DNA of 46,837 nucleotides from assembly GCA_959600905.1 (NCBI GenBank), contig CAUGNO010000012.1, positions 1 to 46,837 on the forward strand, given 5' to 3'. The notes under the pieces are model-generated. The model ran no database searches. It was given only the letters and a program-made list of their open reading frames with translations, and was not told the DNA's origin. This stretch comes from UMGS1975 sp959600905 (GTDB lineage Bacteria; Bacillota; Clostridia; Christensenellales; QAND01). The first letter of the stretch is position 1, and the number at the start of each line of letters is the position of its first letter. Shown in pieces: positions 22,360 to 30,847 of the stretch. Position numbers and translations under genes: made by a program.

Positions 22360-25014
22360 TTAGAAATCGCGGGGACGGTGCAGGCAGCGCAGGATGATTT
22401 TGCGTATCAGATCAATGGGAAGCACGGCCAGCGCCAATAGGAAGGTAAAGCCCAGCTCGGAATAGGGCAGGGGCGTGGTGCGGAACAGCGTGCCCCCATA
22501 ATAGATAAACAGCAGCTGGAGCATAGTGACTGCCGCCATGATGATGACAAAAGCCGGGTTTTTCCAAAGGTGGGAGAAGAGATTGATGCGGTGTGTGCGG
22601 GCGTTAAAGCTGTTGAGCACGCCGCAAAAGACAAACAGCGAGAAAAACGCAGTTAAAAAGTACAGCGGATTTTCCTGGTATTGGAACAGGCTGCGAATGG
22701 CTTCCGATTTTAGGAAGAAGAGGCACAGCGCCACGGTAAACAGACCGGTAATGAGGATCTGGTTGACCATATATCCGTTGAGGATGGGCTCATCGCGGCG
22801 CTTGGGCGGCTCTTTCATGTAATCCTTGAGCGGCGCTTCGCCCGCAAAGGCCAGGCCGCCCAGCGTATCCATAATCATATTGATCCATAGCATCTGCACG
22901 ACGGTAACCGGCGTATCCACGCCCACCACCGGCCCCAGGATGGAGACGCCGACGGCGCAGAGGTTCATCGTCAGCTGAAAGACGATGAATTTGCGGATGC
23001 TTTTGAAGATGGTGCGGCCATACAGAACAGCCTTGGCAATGGAGGCAAAGTTATCGTCCAGGATCACGATATCGCCGGCCTCCTTGGCTACCTCTGTGCC
23101 AGAGCCCATGGAAAAGCCAACATCAGCGCGTTTTAAGGCGGGTGCGTCGTTGATGCCGTCGCCCGTCATGCCGGCTACCAGGCCGCATTCCTGGGCCAGG
23201 CGTACCAGCCTGCTTTTGTCGGACGGCAGGGCGCGGGCCACCACGCGCAGCGCATGGAGCCGCCGCTTCAATTCCGCGTCGGAGAGCTGCGCCATTTCCT
23301 CACTGGTCATCACAGCATAGGAGGGATTGTCTTGCAAAAGCCCGCATTGGCGCGCGATGGTCTGGGCGGTCAGCTTGTTATCCCCCGTAATCATGACCAC
23401 CTGGATGCCGGCCTTTTGCACCTGCTGCACGGCTTTACGCGCTTCGGGCCGCACCTGGTCGCGGATAGAAAGAAGGCCGATGAGCGTTAGGCCCTCTGGG
23501 ACAACGCCTTTGGGCACGGCCTGCGGAGAGACCGCCAGCGCCAGCACGCGCTCTCCGTTCTGCGTCATTTGGGTAAGCTGGCGTTCCAGAACCGTTTTAT
23601 CCGCCAGCGGCACAAGGGTGCCGTTTTCCGCGTAGCCGTACGTGCAGCGGGGCAGCAGCTTTTCCGGCGCTCCCTTGATCAGGTGCAGCGTACCGTCCGC
23701 CTGCACGCTGGCGGCTGAAAATTTAGCGGCGCTGTCAAACGGCGTTTTGGCCAGCACACGGGCCTGCGTTTGTACGGGCAGCACATACTCCAAAATGGCG
23801 CGGTCGGTGGCGTTGCCTCCTAGCGGACGGCCCTCGGATACCTCGCTGGCCGTGTTATACAGCCCCTGCAGAGAGACCAGCCGGCACAGCGCAGGCGCCT
23901 GCTTTAGCTTGCGGATCGAATCGTAGGCCTTGCCTTGGGCGGTGTAAAAATGTGTAACCTGGAGCCGTCCGCGGGTCAGCGTACCTGTTTTATCGGTAAA
24001 GAGGATGTTTAGGCTGCCGGAGGTTTCGATGCCCACCAGCTTTCGTACCAGCACATGGTCGCGCATCATGCGCAGCATGTTGGAAGAGAGCACGACGGTG
24101 ATCATCATGGGCAGCCCTTCGGGCACGGCCACAACGACGATGCTGATGGATAGCGTCAGCGCATGCATCAGATGCCCAAGCATGACGGGAAAATTTGTCA
24201 GCACCGGCCAAATACCGGAAAGCTGCATGCCGCCTTCCGTCCAAACGGAAAGGAAAAAATCCGCGGCAAATACCAGGATCGCTGCCAGATACCCCAAACG
24301 GCTGATCACGCGCGTTAACCCGTTTAAGCGTACCTTGAGGGGGCTTTCCCGCGTTTCCTCCTGCATCTGCCGCGCCATATCGCCGTAAAAGGTCTGGCTG
24401 CCGACGCGCCCTACCCGCATCACGCCTTCGCCGGAGGTGATGATGCTGCCGCGAAACAGCTGGCCCCGGTTGGAAAGATCCCATCGTGTGGAGGCGGAGC
24501 GCTGCGGCTGCTTTTTCATCTCTTTGCTTTCACCGTTGAGGGCAGATTGGTCCACATAGACCTGGCCGGTAAGCAGTACGCCGTCTGCGGGCACGCGCTC
24601 GCCGGCCTGTAAGCGCACCACATCACCCACCACCAGCTGGGAAATGGGAAGGGAGAGCAGCACCCCGTCCCGCATAACGCGCGCCTCGATGCGCTCTGCA
24701 TCCTCTTGCATTTTGCGGAAGGCGGATTCGCTGCCGTATTCGGAAATGGTGGAAACCAGGGTGGCCAGCGCAATGGCAATGGCAATCCCCATGGTTTCAA
24801 ACCAATTTTGGTTGCGGAAAAGGAAGATGATGTTGACAGCCAGCGCCAGCAGCAGGATCTTGATGACGGGATCGCCAAAATTGGCCAGCAGCTTGGCAAA
24901 AAAGCCGGCCCTTTTTTGAGATTCCAGCTCGTTGCCGCCATGCTGGCGGTAGGAAGCGTCTACCTGTTCTTTGGTAAGCCCTAGCATCGTTGTGCGTGCG
25001 TGGATGGATTCCAT
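22360..25014 (-). CDS. Calcium-type P-type ATPase (P2 family cation pump)
   Basis: This 884-residue integral membrane cation pump has an N-terminal cation-ATPase region, then the TGES equivalent in DQSALNGESKE (near 153-163). The M4 motif VAVPEGLPMM is followed by the phosphorylation site DKTGTLT with Asp341. The hinge is TGDGINDAPALKRADVG. The M6 motif reads QMLWINMIMDTLGGLAFAGE. PEGLP in M4 and N-x-x-x-D in M6 are the calcium-site pattern of plasma-membrane-type (P2B) Ca-ATPases, so calcium export is the best guess. A C-terminal group of four hydrophobic helices completes about ten. The ATG at 25014 follows AAAGGAGGAGG. It is monocistronic. Confidence 0.92.
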   Translation of the reverse strand: MESIHARTTMLGLTKEQVDASYRQHGGNELESQKRAGFFAKLLANFGDPVIKILLLALAVNIIFLFRNQNWFETMGIAIAIALATLVSTISEYGSESAFRKMQEDAERIEARVMRDGVLLSLPISQLVVGDVVRLQAGERVPADGVLLTGQVYVDQSALNGESKEMKKQPQRSASTRWDLSNRGQLFRGSIITSGEGVMRVGRVGSQTFYGDMARQMQEETRESPLKVRLNGLTRVISRLGYLAAILVFAADFFLSVWTEGGMQLSGIWPVLTNFPVMLGHLMHALTLSISIVVVAVPEGLPMMITVVLSSNMLRMMRDHVLVRKLVGIETSGSLNILFTDKTGTLTRGRLQVTHFYTAQGKAYDSIRKLKQAPALCRLVSLQGLYNTASEVSEGRPLGGNATDRAILEYVLPVQTQARVLAKTPFDSAAKFSAASVQADGTLHLIKGAPEKLLPRCTYGYAENGTLVPLADKTVLERQLTQMTQNGERVLALAVSPQAVPKGVVPEGLTLIGLLSIRDQVRPEARKAVQQVQKAGIQVVMITGDNKLTAQTIARQCGLLQDNPSYAVMTSEEMAQLSDAELKRRLHALRVVARALPSDKSRLVRLAQECGLVAGMTGDGINDAPALKRADVGFSMGSGTEVAKEAGDIVILDDNFASIAKAVLYGRTIFKSIRKFIVFQLTMNLCAVGVSILGPVVGVDTPVTVVQMLWINMIMDTLGGLAFAGEAPLKDYMKEPPKRRDEPILNGYMVNQILITGLFTVALCLFFLKSEAIRSLFQYQENPLYFLTAFFSLFVFCGVLNSFNARTHRINLFSHLWKNPAFVIIMAAVTMLQLLFIYYGGTLFRTTPLPYSELGFTFLLALAVLPIDLIRKIILRCLHRPRDF

Positions 25015-25125
25015 GCTTCCTCCTCCTTTTTGGATAGCGTCTTTTGTTTTGTTCTACTGTATGAGGACGACCCTATGATTTAGAACCATAAATACGCCAT
25101 ATATAGACACGGAAAAGGGTTTGCA

Positions 25126-25154
25126 TTGCCAAATGGAGGAGGGCATGCTATAAT
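25126..25154 (+). promoter_or_regulatory. Promoter of tRNA-Arg
   Basis: TTGCCA (25126-25131), a 17-base spacer, then the perfect TATAAT (25149-25154), 14 bases before the tRNA. Confidence 0.8.
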
Positions 25155-25168
25155 ATCCTACGTTGTAT

Positions 25169-25245
25169 GTACCTGTAGCTCAGCTGGATAGAGCGTCAGA
25201 CTCCGACTCTGAAGGCCGCTGGTTCGACTCCAGTCAGGTACACCA
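25169..25245 (+). tRNA. tRNA-Arg, anticodon CCG
   Basis: A complete cloverleaf. The acceptor is GTACCTG (25169-25175) with CAGGTAC (25235-25241), then discriminator A and an encoded CCA (25243-25245). The D stem is GCTC/GAGC. The anticodon stem TCAGA/TCTGA encloses the loop CTCCGAC, so the anticodon is CCG, reading the arginine codon CGG. The T arm is GCTGG-TTCGACT-CCAGT with one wobble pair. A separate CCG tRNA is in keeping with frequent CGG use in a mid-GC genome. Confidence 0.95.
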
Positions 25246-25248
25246 TAA

Positions 25249-25297
25249 AAAACCTAGGAACAATACGGCTTTGCTGGTTTTCCTGGGTTTTTGTTTT
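25249..25297 (+). terminator. Terminator of tRNA-Arg
   Basis: AAAACCTAGGAA (25249-25260) pairs with TTCCTGGGTTTT (25280-25291, one G-T pair) around a 19-base loop, then T-rich sequence. Confidence 0.75.
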
Positions 25298-25366
25298 TTG
25301 CTTTGAAAATTTGAAATAGGCGCCCCATTTGGCATGCCCGATAGGGATGCTTTGCAGAAAACAAAA

Positions 25367-25391
25367 AACAGCGCTCAGGCGCTGTTTTTTT
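25367..25391 (-). terminator. Terminator of the subtilase gene
   Basis: AACAGCGC (25367-25374) pairs with GCGCTGTT (25379-25386). On the minus strand it is followed by TTTTGTTTT, and on the plus strand by T. It is effectively bidirectional. Confidence 0.85.
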
Positions 25392-25397
25392 ACATGT

Positions 25398-28103
25398 TTA
25401 CTGCTTTGGCAGGGTGGCATAGGTTTCCTCCAGCATATGCAGCTTTTCGGAATCGGAGGCGGATTTAGGCCAGTTTTGCACATAGATGCTGTTGCCCGGC
25501 TCGCTCTGTTTTTCTACGCTGTTCCAAAAATTTTGGCTCAGCGTTTCGTACTCTGCCTGGGAAATCGGGGTCTTGCCGTCGCTGCCGTAATAGGTCTTGC
25601 TCTGTTTTTCGTTGGAATAGGAAAACAGCGGCGTTGCCACGATAGCGCCGTTTTGGTTTTCGATGCGCGCCCACATCTCGCCGTAATATTCGGCGCCGCC
25701 ACGGGCATAATCATGGGCTACGTAAAACATCTTACCCGTCGCCTTATCCTTGCAAAGCGTAAAGTCATCCGGGCCGCCGTTTTCGCCCCAATCCGTCAAA
25801 ACCTGGGAAAAGCCGCCGTTTTGGTCCACCTGATAGACAAACAGATAGGTAAACCGGCCGGTTCCCTCCAAGGGGGATTGTACGATAAATTCCGGGGCGC
25901 CATTGCAATCCAGATCCATAAAGTAGACAAAATAGGATCCGTAATTACTGGTATCTCCAATGTTGGGCTCCCATTCATCGGCGTGGGACTGCACCACCTG
26001 CGGGATGCTGCCAGACGGCTGGGCAGGCGTTGGCGCCTGGCCGGCGGCAAAAAGCGGCTGCCAATCCAGCGTGATGAGATGGTAGCTGCTGCGTATCGCT
26101 TCAAACTCCTCCTTGGAAATGGGGTTGTCCGTACCGTTGCGGTAGAATGTATCCCCCTCCCAGCCAGAGTAGACAAGCTCCTCTTTCAGCTGCGGCTTCA
26201 CGCTGTTTTTCGGCAGGGTGTAGTAGGTATACGATTGATCGAACGCGCTGCTGCTGCCTGCTATGGCAATCACGCTGTCCTCACAGATGGTATAGAGGGC
26301 GCGGTATCCCATGGAGGATACAACAAACAGACGCTGCACCTGTTCACCATCCCATCCGTAGAGGTCGTAGATATTATAGCCGTTTGCCAGCTCTGGGCTG
26401 CATTCGGCAATGATAAGCTCCGGAATGGCGTCTCCGCTGATATCCTCTAGCGCATAGTATAGGTCATGGCCGGCAGAGGATAGGTACAGCTCCTGGTTTA
26501 CATGAGGCAGCATAGAAAAATCGCCGTTGTAGTAGTTGTTTTGCGCGCCCTTGCGGTATTCTTCCAGGATCGGGTCATAACAGGAAGCATCAAAATCCGC
26601 AGAGGGCGCAGCCCGAAAGGCGGCTTCTACGGCCAGCTTTGCGTTGAGCAGTGGATAGCTGCCCAGGGCCTTTGGGGAATTGGGATGATCTAGCACATTG
26701 GCCGTGGTATTCTCGCATAGGATAGCCTTGATATCCCGCCCTTTTAAGGCAGGGTTGGCGCCCCATACCATGGCAGCGGTGGCGGCCACCATCGGCGCGG
26801 CCATGGAGGTGCCCTGCATGGTATCGTACCCGCCGGCAACGGTGCTGTATATGTTTACACCGGGCGCTGCAATGTCTACCTGGTCGCCGCCGTTGGAAAA
26901 CGACGTCTGCATGTATACGCCGTTTTCATCCTGTTCGCCGGCAGCGCCCACGATGATGACGCGGTCCATAATATCCTGTGCCGTTACCGTTACCTTGCCG
27001 TTGGCCGTTGAGCAGTTGTCCGCATCGATGGCAGCGAACAGGCCGTTATAGCGCGCATCTACGCCAAGACGGTCCGCAGCGCCATTGCCCGCGCTTTGCA
27101 CCACAACAAAATCATACCCACGGATCAGCAGCGAGGCCATATACTGCGAGGCCAGCGCGCCGTTTCGATCCACAGCTTCCTCGGAAAAAACGTCGTTGCT
27201 GGTGGGCAGCGAGCCGGTCTGCCCAGCTGATAGGTTGATGACCATTTTGCGGTCCGTACCGCCATTTTTCAAGGAAAGGGAAAAGCCGGCCAAGATGGAG
27301 GAGGTGGTGTCCCAGCCACCGACCAGATCTTGGATCCAGTCGGGGGCATAGTCGTAGCCGTGCAGCACGGCATTGGGCGCCAGCCCGGCTATGCCCTTGC
27401 CGTTGTCCATTTCGGCGCCGATGATGCCCGCCACATGTGTGCCGTGGTCCTCACGGTTGACAACATCGGGATTGACGATTTCTATCGAAAGATCTTCGTG
27501 CTTTTGGTCAAAGCCGTTGTCGATCACGCCTACTTGCACCGGGGACAGCCTGTCCTTATATTCCCAAGCGCCGGGTGCGTCCACCGCTTCCGCCCACCAG
27601 TTGTTGCCGCTGGGCTTTGCAGTATCCCAGGTATTGTCCATCCAAAAATTGTACCAGGTCTTGCCATACGGGTCGTTGGGCAGATAATCCCCTGTATATT
27701 GGGAGGCGGTATCCACCATCGCGGCCTGCACGCCCTCCATGCCTTCCGCCTTTTCACAGAGAGCGTCCAGATCGGAAAGGGTTTGGGCCGCTACACGCAC
27801 CTGGATCTGGTCGATCATATCCAGCCGCCCGGCAATCTCGCCGCCAAGCGCTTTGGCAATCGCTTCTTTCTGATTGTCCGCCGTGCCTGGTTCGCAAAAT
27901 ATCAACAGGATGTTGTTGACATAGGAAATCCCCGTTTCCTCGTCCTGGGCAATGTCCGCTTGCTCGTATAGATACGTGCCCTCGGAGGCCTGCGTTGGCT
28001 TTTTCACCTTGGCATGGCAGGCAACGACGGCCGTGCCGCAGAGCAGCGCACAAAGCAGCAAGCACAGGCTGCGTATAAAAACAGAGATTTTTTGACCAAA
28101 CAT
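25398..28103 (-). CDS. Secreted or lipid-anchored subtilisin-like serine protease (S8) with duplicated C-terminal modules
   Basis: This 901-residue protein has an N-terminal signal peptide ending in GTAVVAC, a possible lipobox. A propeptide-like region follows (about 40-150, containing the inhibitor-like VRVAAQTLSDLDALCEK). The S8 peptidase domain (about 175-480) has the full triad: Asp195 (VGVIDNGFD), His223 (DHGTHVAG) and Ser433 (QGTSMAAP). After it come two related modules of about 140-170 residues. The first contains DISGDAIPELII and NPISKEEFEAI, the second MDLDCNGAPEFIV and TPISQAEYETL. The Asp-rich turns resemble calcium-binding EF-hand-like or FG-GAP-like loops. It probably degrades proteins outside the cell for amino acid supply. 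The ATG at 28103 follows AAGGGGGAT; the reading frame is open further upstream but would overlap the flavoprotein gene. Confidence 0.9.
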   Translation of the reverse strand: MFGQKISVFIRSLCLLLCALLCGTAVVACHAKVKKPTQASEGTYLYEQADIAQDEETGISYVNNILLIFCEPGTADNQKEAIAKALGGEIAGRLDMIDQIQVRVAAQTLSDLDALCEKAEGMEGVQAAMVDTASQYTGDYLPNDPYGKTWYNFWMDNTWDTAKPSGNNWWAEAVDAPGAWEYKDRLSPVQVGVIDNGFDQKHEDLSIEIVNPDVVNREDHGTHVAGIIGAEMDNGKGIAGLAPNAVLHGYDYAPDWIQDLVGGWDTTSSILAGFSLSLKNGGTDRKMVINLSAGQTGSLPTSNDVFSEEAVDRNGALASQYMASLLIRGYDFVVVQSAGNGAADRLGVDARYNGLFAAIDADNCSTANGKVTVTAQDIMDRVIIVGAAGEQDENGVYMQTSFSNGGDQVDIAAPGVNIYSTVAGGYDTMQGTSMAAPMVAATAAMVWGANPALKGRDIKAILCENTTANVLDHPNSPKALGSYPLLNAKLAVEAAFRAAPSADFDASCYDPILEEYRKGAQNNYYNGDFSMLPHVNQELYLSSAGHDLYYALEDISGDAIPELIIAECSPELANGYNIYDLYGWDGEQVQRLFVVSSMGYRALYTICEDSVIAIAGSSSAFDQSYTYYTLPKNSVKPQLKEELVYSGWEGDTFYRNGTDNPISKEEFEAIRSSYHLITLDWQPLFAAGQAPTPAQPSGSIPQVVQSHADEWEPNIGDTSNYGSYFVYFMDLDCNGAPEFIVQSPLEGTGRFTYLFVYQVDQNGGFSQVLTDWGENGGPDDFTLCKDKATGKMFYVAHDYARGGAEYYGEMWARIENQNGAIVATPLFSYSNEKQSKTYYGSDGKTPISQAEYETLSQNFWNSVEKQSEPGNSIYVQNWPKSASDSEKLHMLEETYATLPKQ

Positions 28104-28137
28104 TCGAGAAATCCCCCTTTTGGATGCATCTGAAAAT

Positions 28138-28166
28138 ATTGTAGAACAGGCAAAAGCAAAAGTAAA
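28138..28166 (-). promoter_or_regulatory. Likely promoter of the subtilase gene
   Basis: Minus strand: TTTACT (28161-28166), a 17-base spacer, then TACAAT (28138-28143), downstream of the terminator of the preceding gene. Confidence 0.55.
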
Positions 28167-28183
28167 TATGTCGCAAACAAGGC

Positions 28184-28210
28184 AAAAAACGGCCCGCCAA
28201 ACGGCGGGCC
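28184..28210 (-). terminator. Terminator of the flavoprotein gene
   Basis: GGCCCGCC (28191-28198) pairs with GGCGGGCC (28203-28210), followed on the minus strand by a T run (28184-28189). Confidence 0.88.
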
Positions 28211-28219
28211 ATAGTCGGC

Positions 28220-28843
28220 TCAAGGGCGGATGAAATTTGTGCGGCTGCCGCGCTCTGTTTTGGGCAGGGGCAGCCCGGCTTCTTTGCCTGCCTGAAGGCA
28301 TTTGAGCATCCAGGCCAGGTTGTGGCCAATGTTGCGCATGGTTTGCAGCCCTTCTGCATCCAGCGCTACCTCCTCCGGCCGATTGCCATGCACCATATTC
28401 CAATAGGTGGAGCCGATGGTGGGCATTTGCGAAATGCCGAAATACTTTTGCAGCGCATCCAGCGAAGCCGTGGTGCCGGCGCGCCGGGCAGAGGCCACTG
28501 CCGCGCCCGGCTTATAGGCAAACACGTGGCCCGCGCTGTAAAATACGCGGTCCAAAAACGAGAGCACGCGGCCGCTGGGATGGGCGTAATACACCGGCGT
28601 GCCGAAAACAAAGCCATCGGCATGCCGCGCCTTTTCAATGAAGGCGTTTACGGCGTCGTCGGTAAAGATGCAGCCGTGTTCGGTGCATTGGCCGCAGCCG
28701 ATGCAGTCGCGGATGGGCGCCGGCCCCAGCTGGAATATTTCGTACGAGACGCCCTCCTCCGCCAGCGTACGGCCGATCTCCTCTAGGGCAGTGTAGGTAC
28801 AGCCTTTGGGCTTGGCGCTGCCATTGAGCATCAAAACATTCAT
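28220..28843 (-). CDS. NADPH-dependent FMN reductase-like / iron-sulfur flavoprotein
   Basis: This 207-residue flavodoxin-fold protein has an N-terminal FMN-phosphate loop MNVLMLNGSAKPKGCT. A compact cysteine motif CIGCGQCTEHGC (about 48-59) is characteristic of iron-sulfur flavoproteins of anaerobes, and FGTPVYYAHPSG near 79 lies by the flavin ring. The protein probably moves electrons to quinones, oxygen or another acceptor. The cysteine motif could hold a [4Fe-4S] cluster, though a plain flavin reductase is possible. The ATG at 28843 follows AAGGAGGGATCTGT. It stands between FprA and a subtilase, each with separate signals. A role with FprA in oxidative stress is inferred from adjacency only. 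Confidence 0.85.
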   Translation of the reverse strand: MNVLMLNGSAKPKGCTYTALEEIGRTLAEEGVSYEIFQLGPAPIRDCIGCGQCTEHGCIFTDDAVNAFIEKARHADGFVFGTPVYYAHPSGRVLSFLDRVFYSAGHVFAYKPGAAVASARRAGTTASLDALQKYFGISQMPTIGSTYWNMVHGNRPEEVALDAEGLQTMRNIGHNLAWMLKCLQAGKEAGLPLPKTERGSRTNFIRP

Positions 28844-28894
28844 ACAGATCCCTCCTTGGGTAAAGCATGGGCCATTGGCCACTTTTATGCTTTG

Positions 28895-28924
28895 AGTATA
28901 GGCGTAGGGGGAAAGCATTGTCAA
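28895..28924 (-). promoter_or_regulatory. Strong promoter of the flavoprotein gene
   Basis: Minus strand: TTGACA (28919-28924), an 18-base spacer, then TATACT (28895-28900). Confidence 0.75.
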
Positions 28925-28940
28925 TCTTACCGCGCAAACA

Positions 28941-28965
28941 AAAAGGGCGCCTTTTCGGCGCCCTT
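28941..28965 (-). terminator. Terminator of the FprA gene
   Basis: AAGGGCGCC (28943-28951) pairs with GGCGCCCTT (28957-28965), then TTTTTGTTTG on the minus strand. Confidence 0.85.
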
Positions 28966-28978
28966 GGGGGAAAGCGAA

Positions 28979-30148
28979 TTATTTGGCGGCCAACAGATTG
29001 TCTGCCAGCGTTTCCAGCTGGGCTTCCGTTTCCGGCTTTAGGCTGGAACGGATAGAGACCAGCGGCTCCGCCATGCGAAGGTTTTTCATCGGCTCCAGGA
29101 TTGCTTTCATGCACTTGCCCGCAGAAGGCGCCCAGGAACCGTTTTCCACCAGCGCCACAACGCGGTTTTGGTAGGCCTTGGCGCGCAGCTTGTGGAGGAA
29201 GGCCTCCATCGGCGGAAACAGGCCAGCATCATAGCTGGCAGAGGCCAGCACGAGATGGCTGTACCGGAACGCATCCTCTACACACTCTGCCAAATCGCTG
29301 CGGCAAAGATCCGCCAGCACCACCTTTTTCGCACCTTTTTCCTCTAAGATATGCGCCAACTTTTTGGCGGCCTGGGCGGTATGGCCGTGGATGGATGCAT
29401 AGGCAATAAATACCCCTTCATCCTCCGGCTGGTAGCTGCTCCACACATCGTATTTGCCGATGTAATGGCCCAGATTTTCCTTCAGGATGGGGCCATGCAG
29501 CGGGCAGATGGTGTGAATATCCAGCGTAGCGGCCTTTTTCAGCAGGGCTTGTACCTGCATGCCATACTTGCCGACGATGTTAAAATAATAGCGGCGGGCC
29601 TCGCAGTCCCAATCCTCTTCGGTATCCAGCGCACCGAACTTACCAAACCCGTCTGCGGAAAACAGAACCTTTTCGTGCTGTTCATAGGAAACCATCACTT
29701 CCGGCCAATGCACCATCGGCGCCATGAAAAACTGGAGCGTGTGCTGGCCCAGCGACAGCGTTTCGCCCTCCTTGGCTACAATGGAACGATCGCTGATGTC
29801 AAAGGTGAAGAACTGCGGGATCATTGACAGCGCTTTGGCGCTGGCCACGATCTTCATATCCGGATACTTTTCCGCCAACGTTTGAATGTTGCTGGCATGG
29901 TCCGGCTCCATATGGGAAACGACGAGATAATCCGGCTTTCTATCGCCGAGCACATCTGCAAGGTTTTTCAGCCACGGGCCGGTGGCGCGTGCGTCTACGG
30001 TATCCATCACAGCGATCTTTTCATCTAAGATGACGTAGGAATTATACGAGATGCCGTGCGGCACTATGTATTGGCTTTCAAACAAATCAATGGTTTTGTC
30101 GTCCACACCAATATACTGAATGCTTGGGGAAATGGTTACAAGTTCCAT
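28979..30148 (-). CDS. A-type flavoprotein FprA (diiron oxygen/NO reductase)
   Basis: This 389-residue flavo-diiron protein has an N-terminal metallo-beta-lactamase-like domain with the diiron ligands of the family: HMEPDH near 80-85, the His of MVHWPEV near 148, the Asp of SADGFGKF near 167, and the His of CPLHGPI near 226. The C-terminal flavodoxin domain starts at about 250 with VFIAYASIHGHTAQAA (FMN loop). Such proteins reduce O2 to water or NO to N2O in anaerobes, with electrons from rubredoxin or ferredoxin-type donors. No rubredoxin domain is fused. GGAG precedes the ATG at 30148. It is cytoplasmic and acts as an oxygen or nitrosative defence. Confidence 0.94.
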   Translation of the reverse strand: MELVTISPSIQYIGVDDKTIDLFESQYIVPHGISYNSYVILDEKIAVMDTVDARATGPWLKNLADVLGDRKPDYLVVSHMEPDHASNIQTLAEKYPDMKIVASAKALSMIPQFFTFDISDRSIVAKEGETLSLGQHTLQFFMAPMVHWPEVMVSYEQHEKVLFSADGFGKFGALDTEEDWDCEARRYYFNIVGKYGMQVQALLKKAATLDIHTICPLHGPILKENLGHYIGKYDVWSSYQPEDEGVFIAYASIHGHTAQAAKKLAHILEEKGAKKVVLADLCRSDLAECVEDAFRYSHLVLASASYDAGLFPPMEAFLHKLRAKAYQNRVVALVENGSWAPSAGKCMKAILEPMKNLRMAEPLVSIRSSLKPETEAQLETLADNLLAAK

Positions 30149-30385
30149 ACCAATACTCCTTTACAAATATAGTTTCTTGTATACAACGGAGGCGGGGCGC
30201 CGTCCGACTGTACCGATTTTTTTCCTTCCTAATATTAGCATAGATGGATAGAATAATGCACCCTGCAAAGCAAAGTTTTTTTGCAAGAAAAGAAAAAACG
30301 CAAGCAGGGCAAATAGATTCAACGGCGGCGGGATGAAGGATATGGTATACTGAATTGTTAAGGGAACGCATGAGGAGGACAGGGC

Positions 30386-30847
30386 GTGGAACAAACGTAC
30401 TTTACCAAATATATCTCCATTCTATATCGGCAGGGCAACCGATTCTATGACCGGGAGCTTGCCAAATACAACATCGGCTACGGCCAACAGTTTTATTTGC
30501 CGCGCATCTATGAAAACCAAGGGATTAGCATGTACGAGCTGGCCCGGCTCGGCCATTTTGACAAAGGAACGGTGACAAAGGCTGTCCAAAAGCTGGAGGA
30601 GCAGGGGTATCTGCGCATTGAAACGGATGAGCGGGATAAGCGCATTCGCCGCCTGTATACCACCGAAAAGGCAGAGCCGGTGATCCAAACGCTGTACCGT
30701 GTGCGCCGCCAATGGCATGAAACGCTGATTTGCGGCCTGGCGCCAGAGGAGATAGGCCGGGCAGAGCAGATGCTGAAGACCATGGCGCAAAACGCATACG
30801 ATGCGATGGAATCGCCAAAGGACGGGGATGAGGAAGAATGCAGATGA
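30386..30847 (+). CDS. MarR family transcriptional regulator
   Basis: This 153-residue winged-helix regulator has a recognition region ELARLGHFDKGTVTKAVQKL (about 51-70) and a wing with DERDKRIRRLYTTEKA carrying the family's DxR. The start is GTG at 30386, with GAGGAGG about ten bases upstream. A perfect -10 TATACT with an extended TGG lies at about 30345-30350, but no clear -35 exists. It overlaps the pheA start by ten bases, so the two are co-transcribed. Its target and ligand are unknown; autoregulation and control of pheA are possible, though the pairing is unusual. Confidence 0.87.
   Translation: MEQTYFTKYISILYRQGNRFYDRELAKYNIGYGQQFYLPRIYENQGISMYELARLGHFDKGTVTKAVQKLEEQGYLRIETDERDKRIRRLYTTEKAEPVIQTLYRVRRQWHETLICGLAPEEIGRAEQMLKTMAQNAYDAMESPKDGDEEECR

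Noticed and set aside
25169..25300. Integration hot spot at the 3' end of tRNA-Arg
   Set aside because: tRNA genes often host integrative elements, but I find no integrase or repeated tRNA end nearby. The tRNA is followed by its own terminator.
28104..28403. N-terminal extension of the subtilase frame
   Set aside because: The extra 100 residues overlap the flavoprotein gene and its terminator. A signal peptide begins at 28103 with a ribosome binding site.
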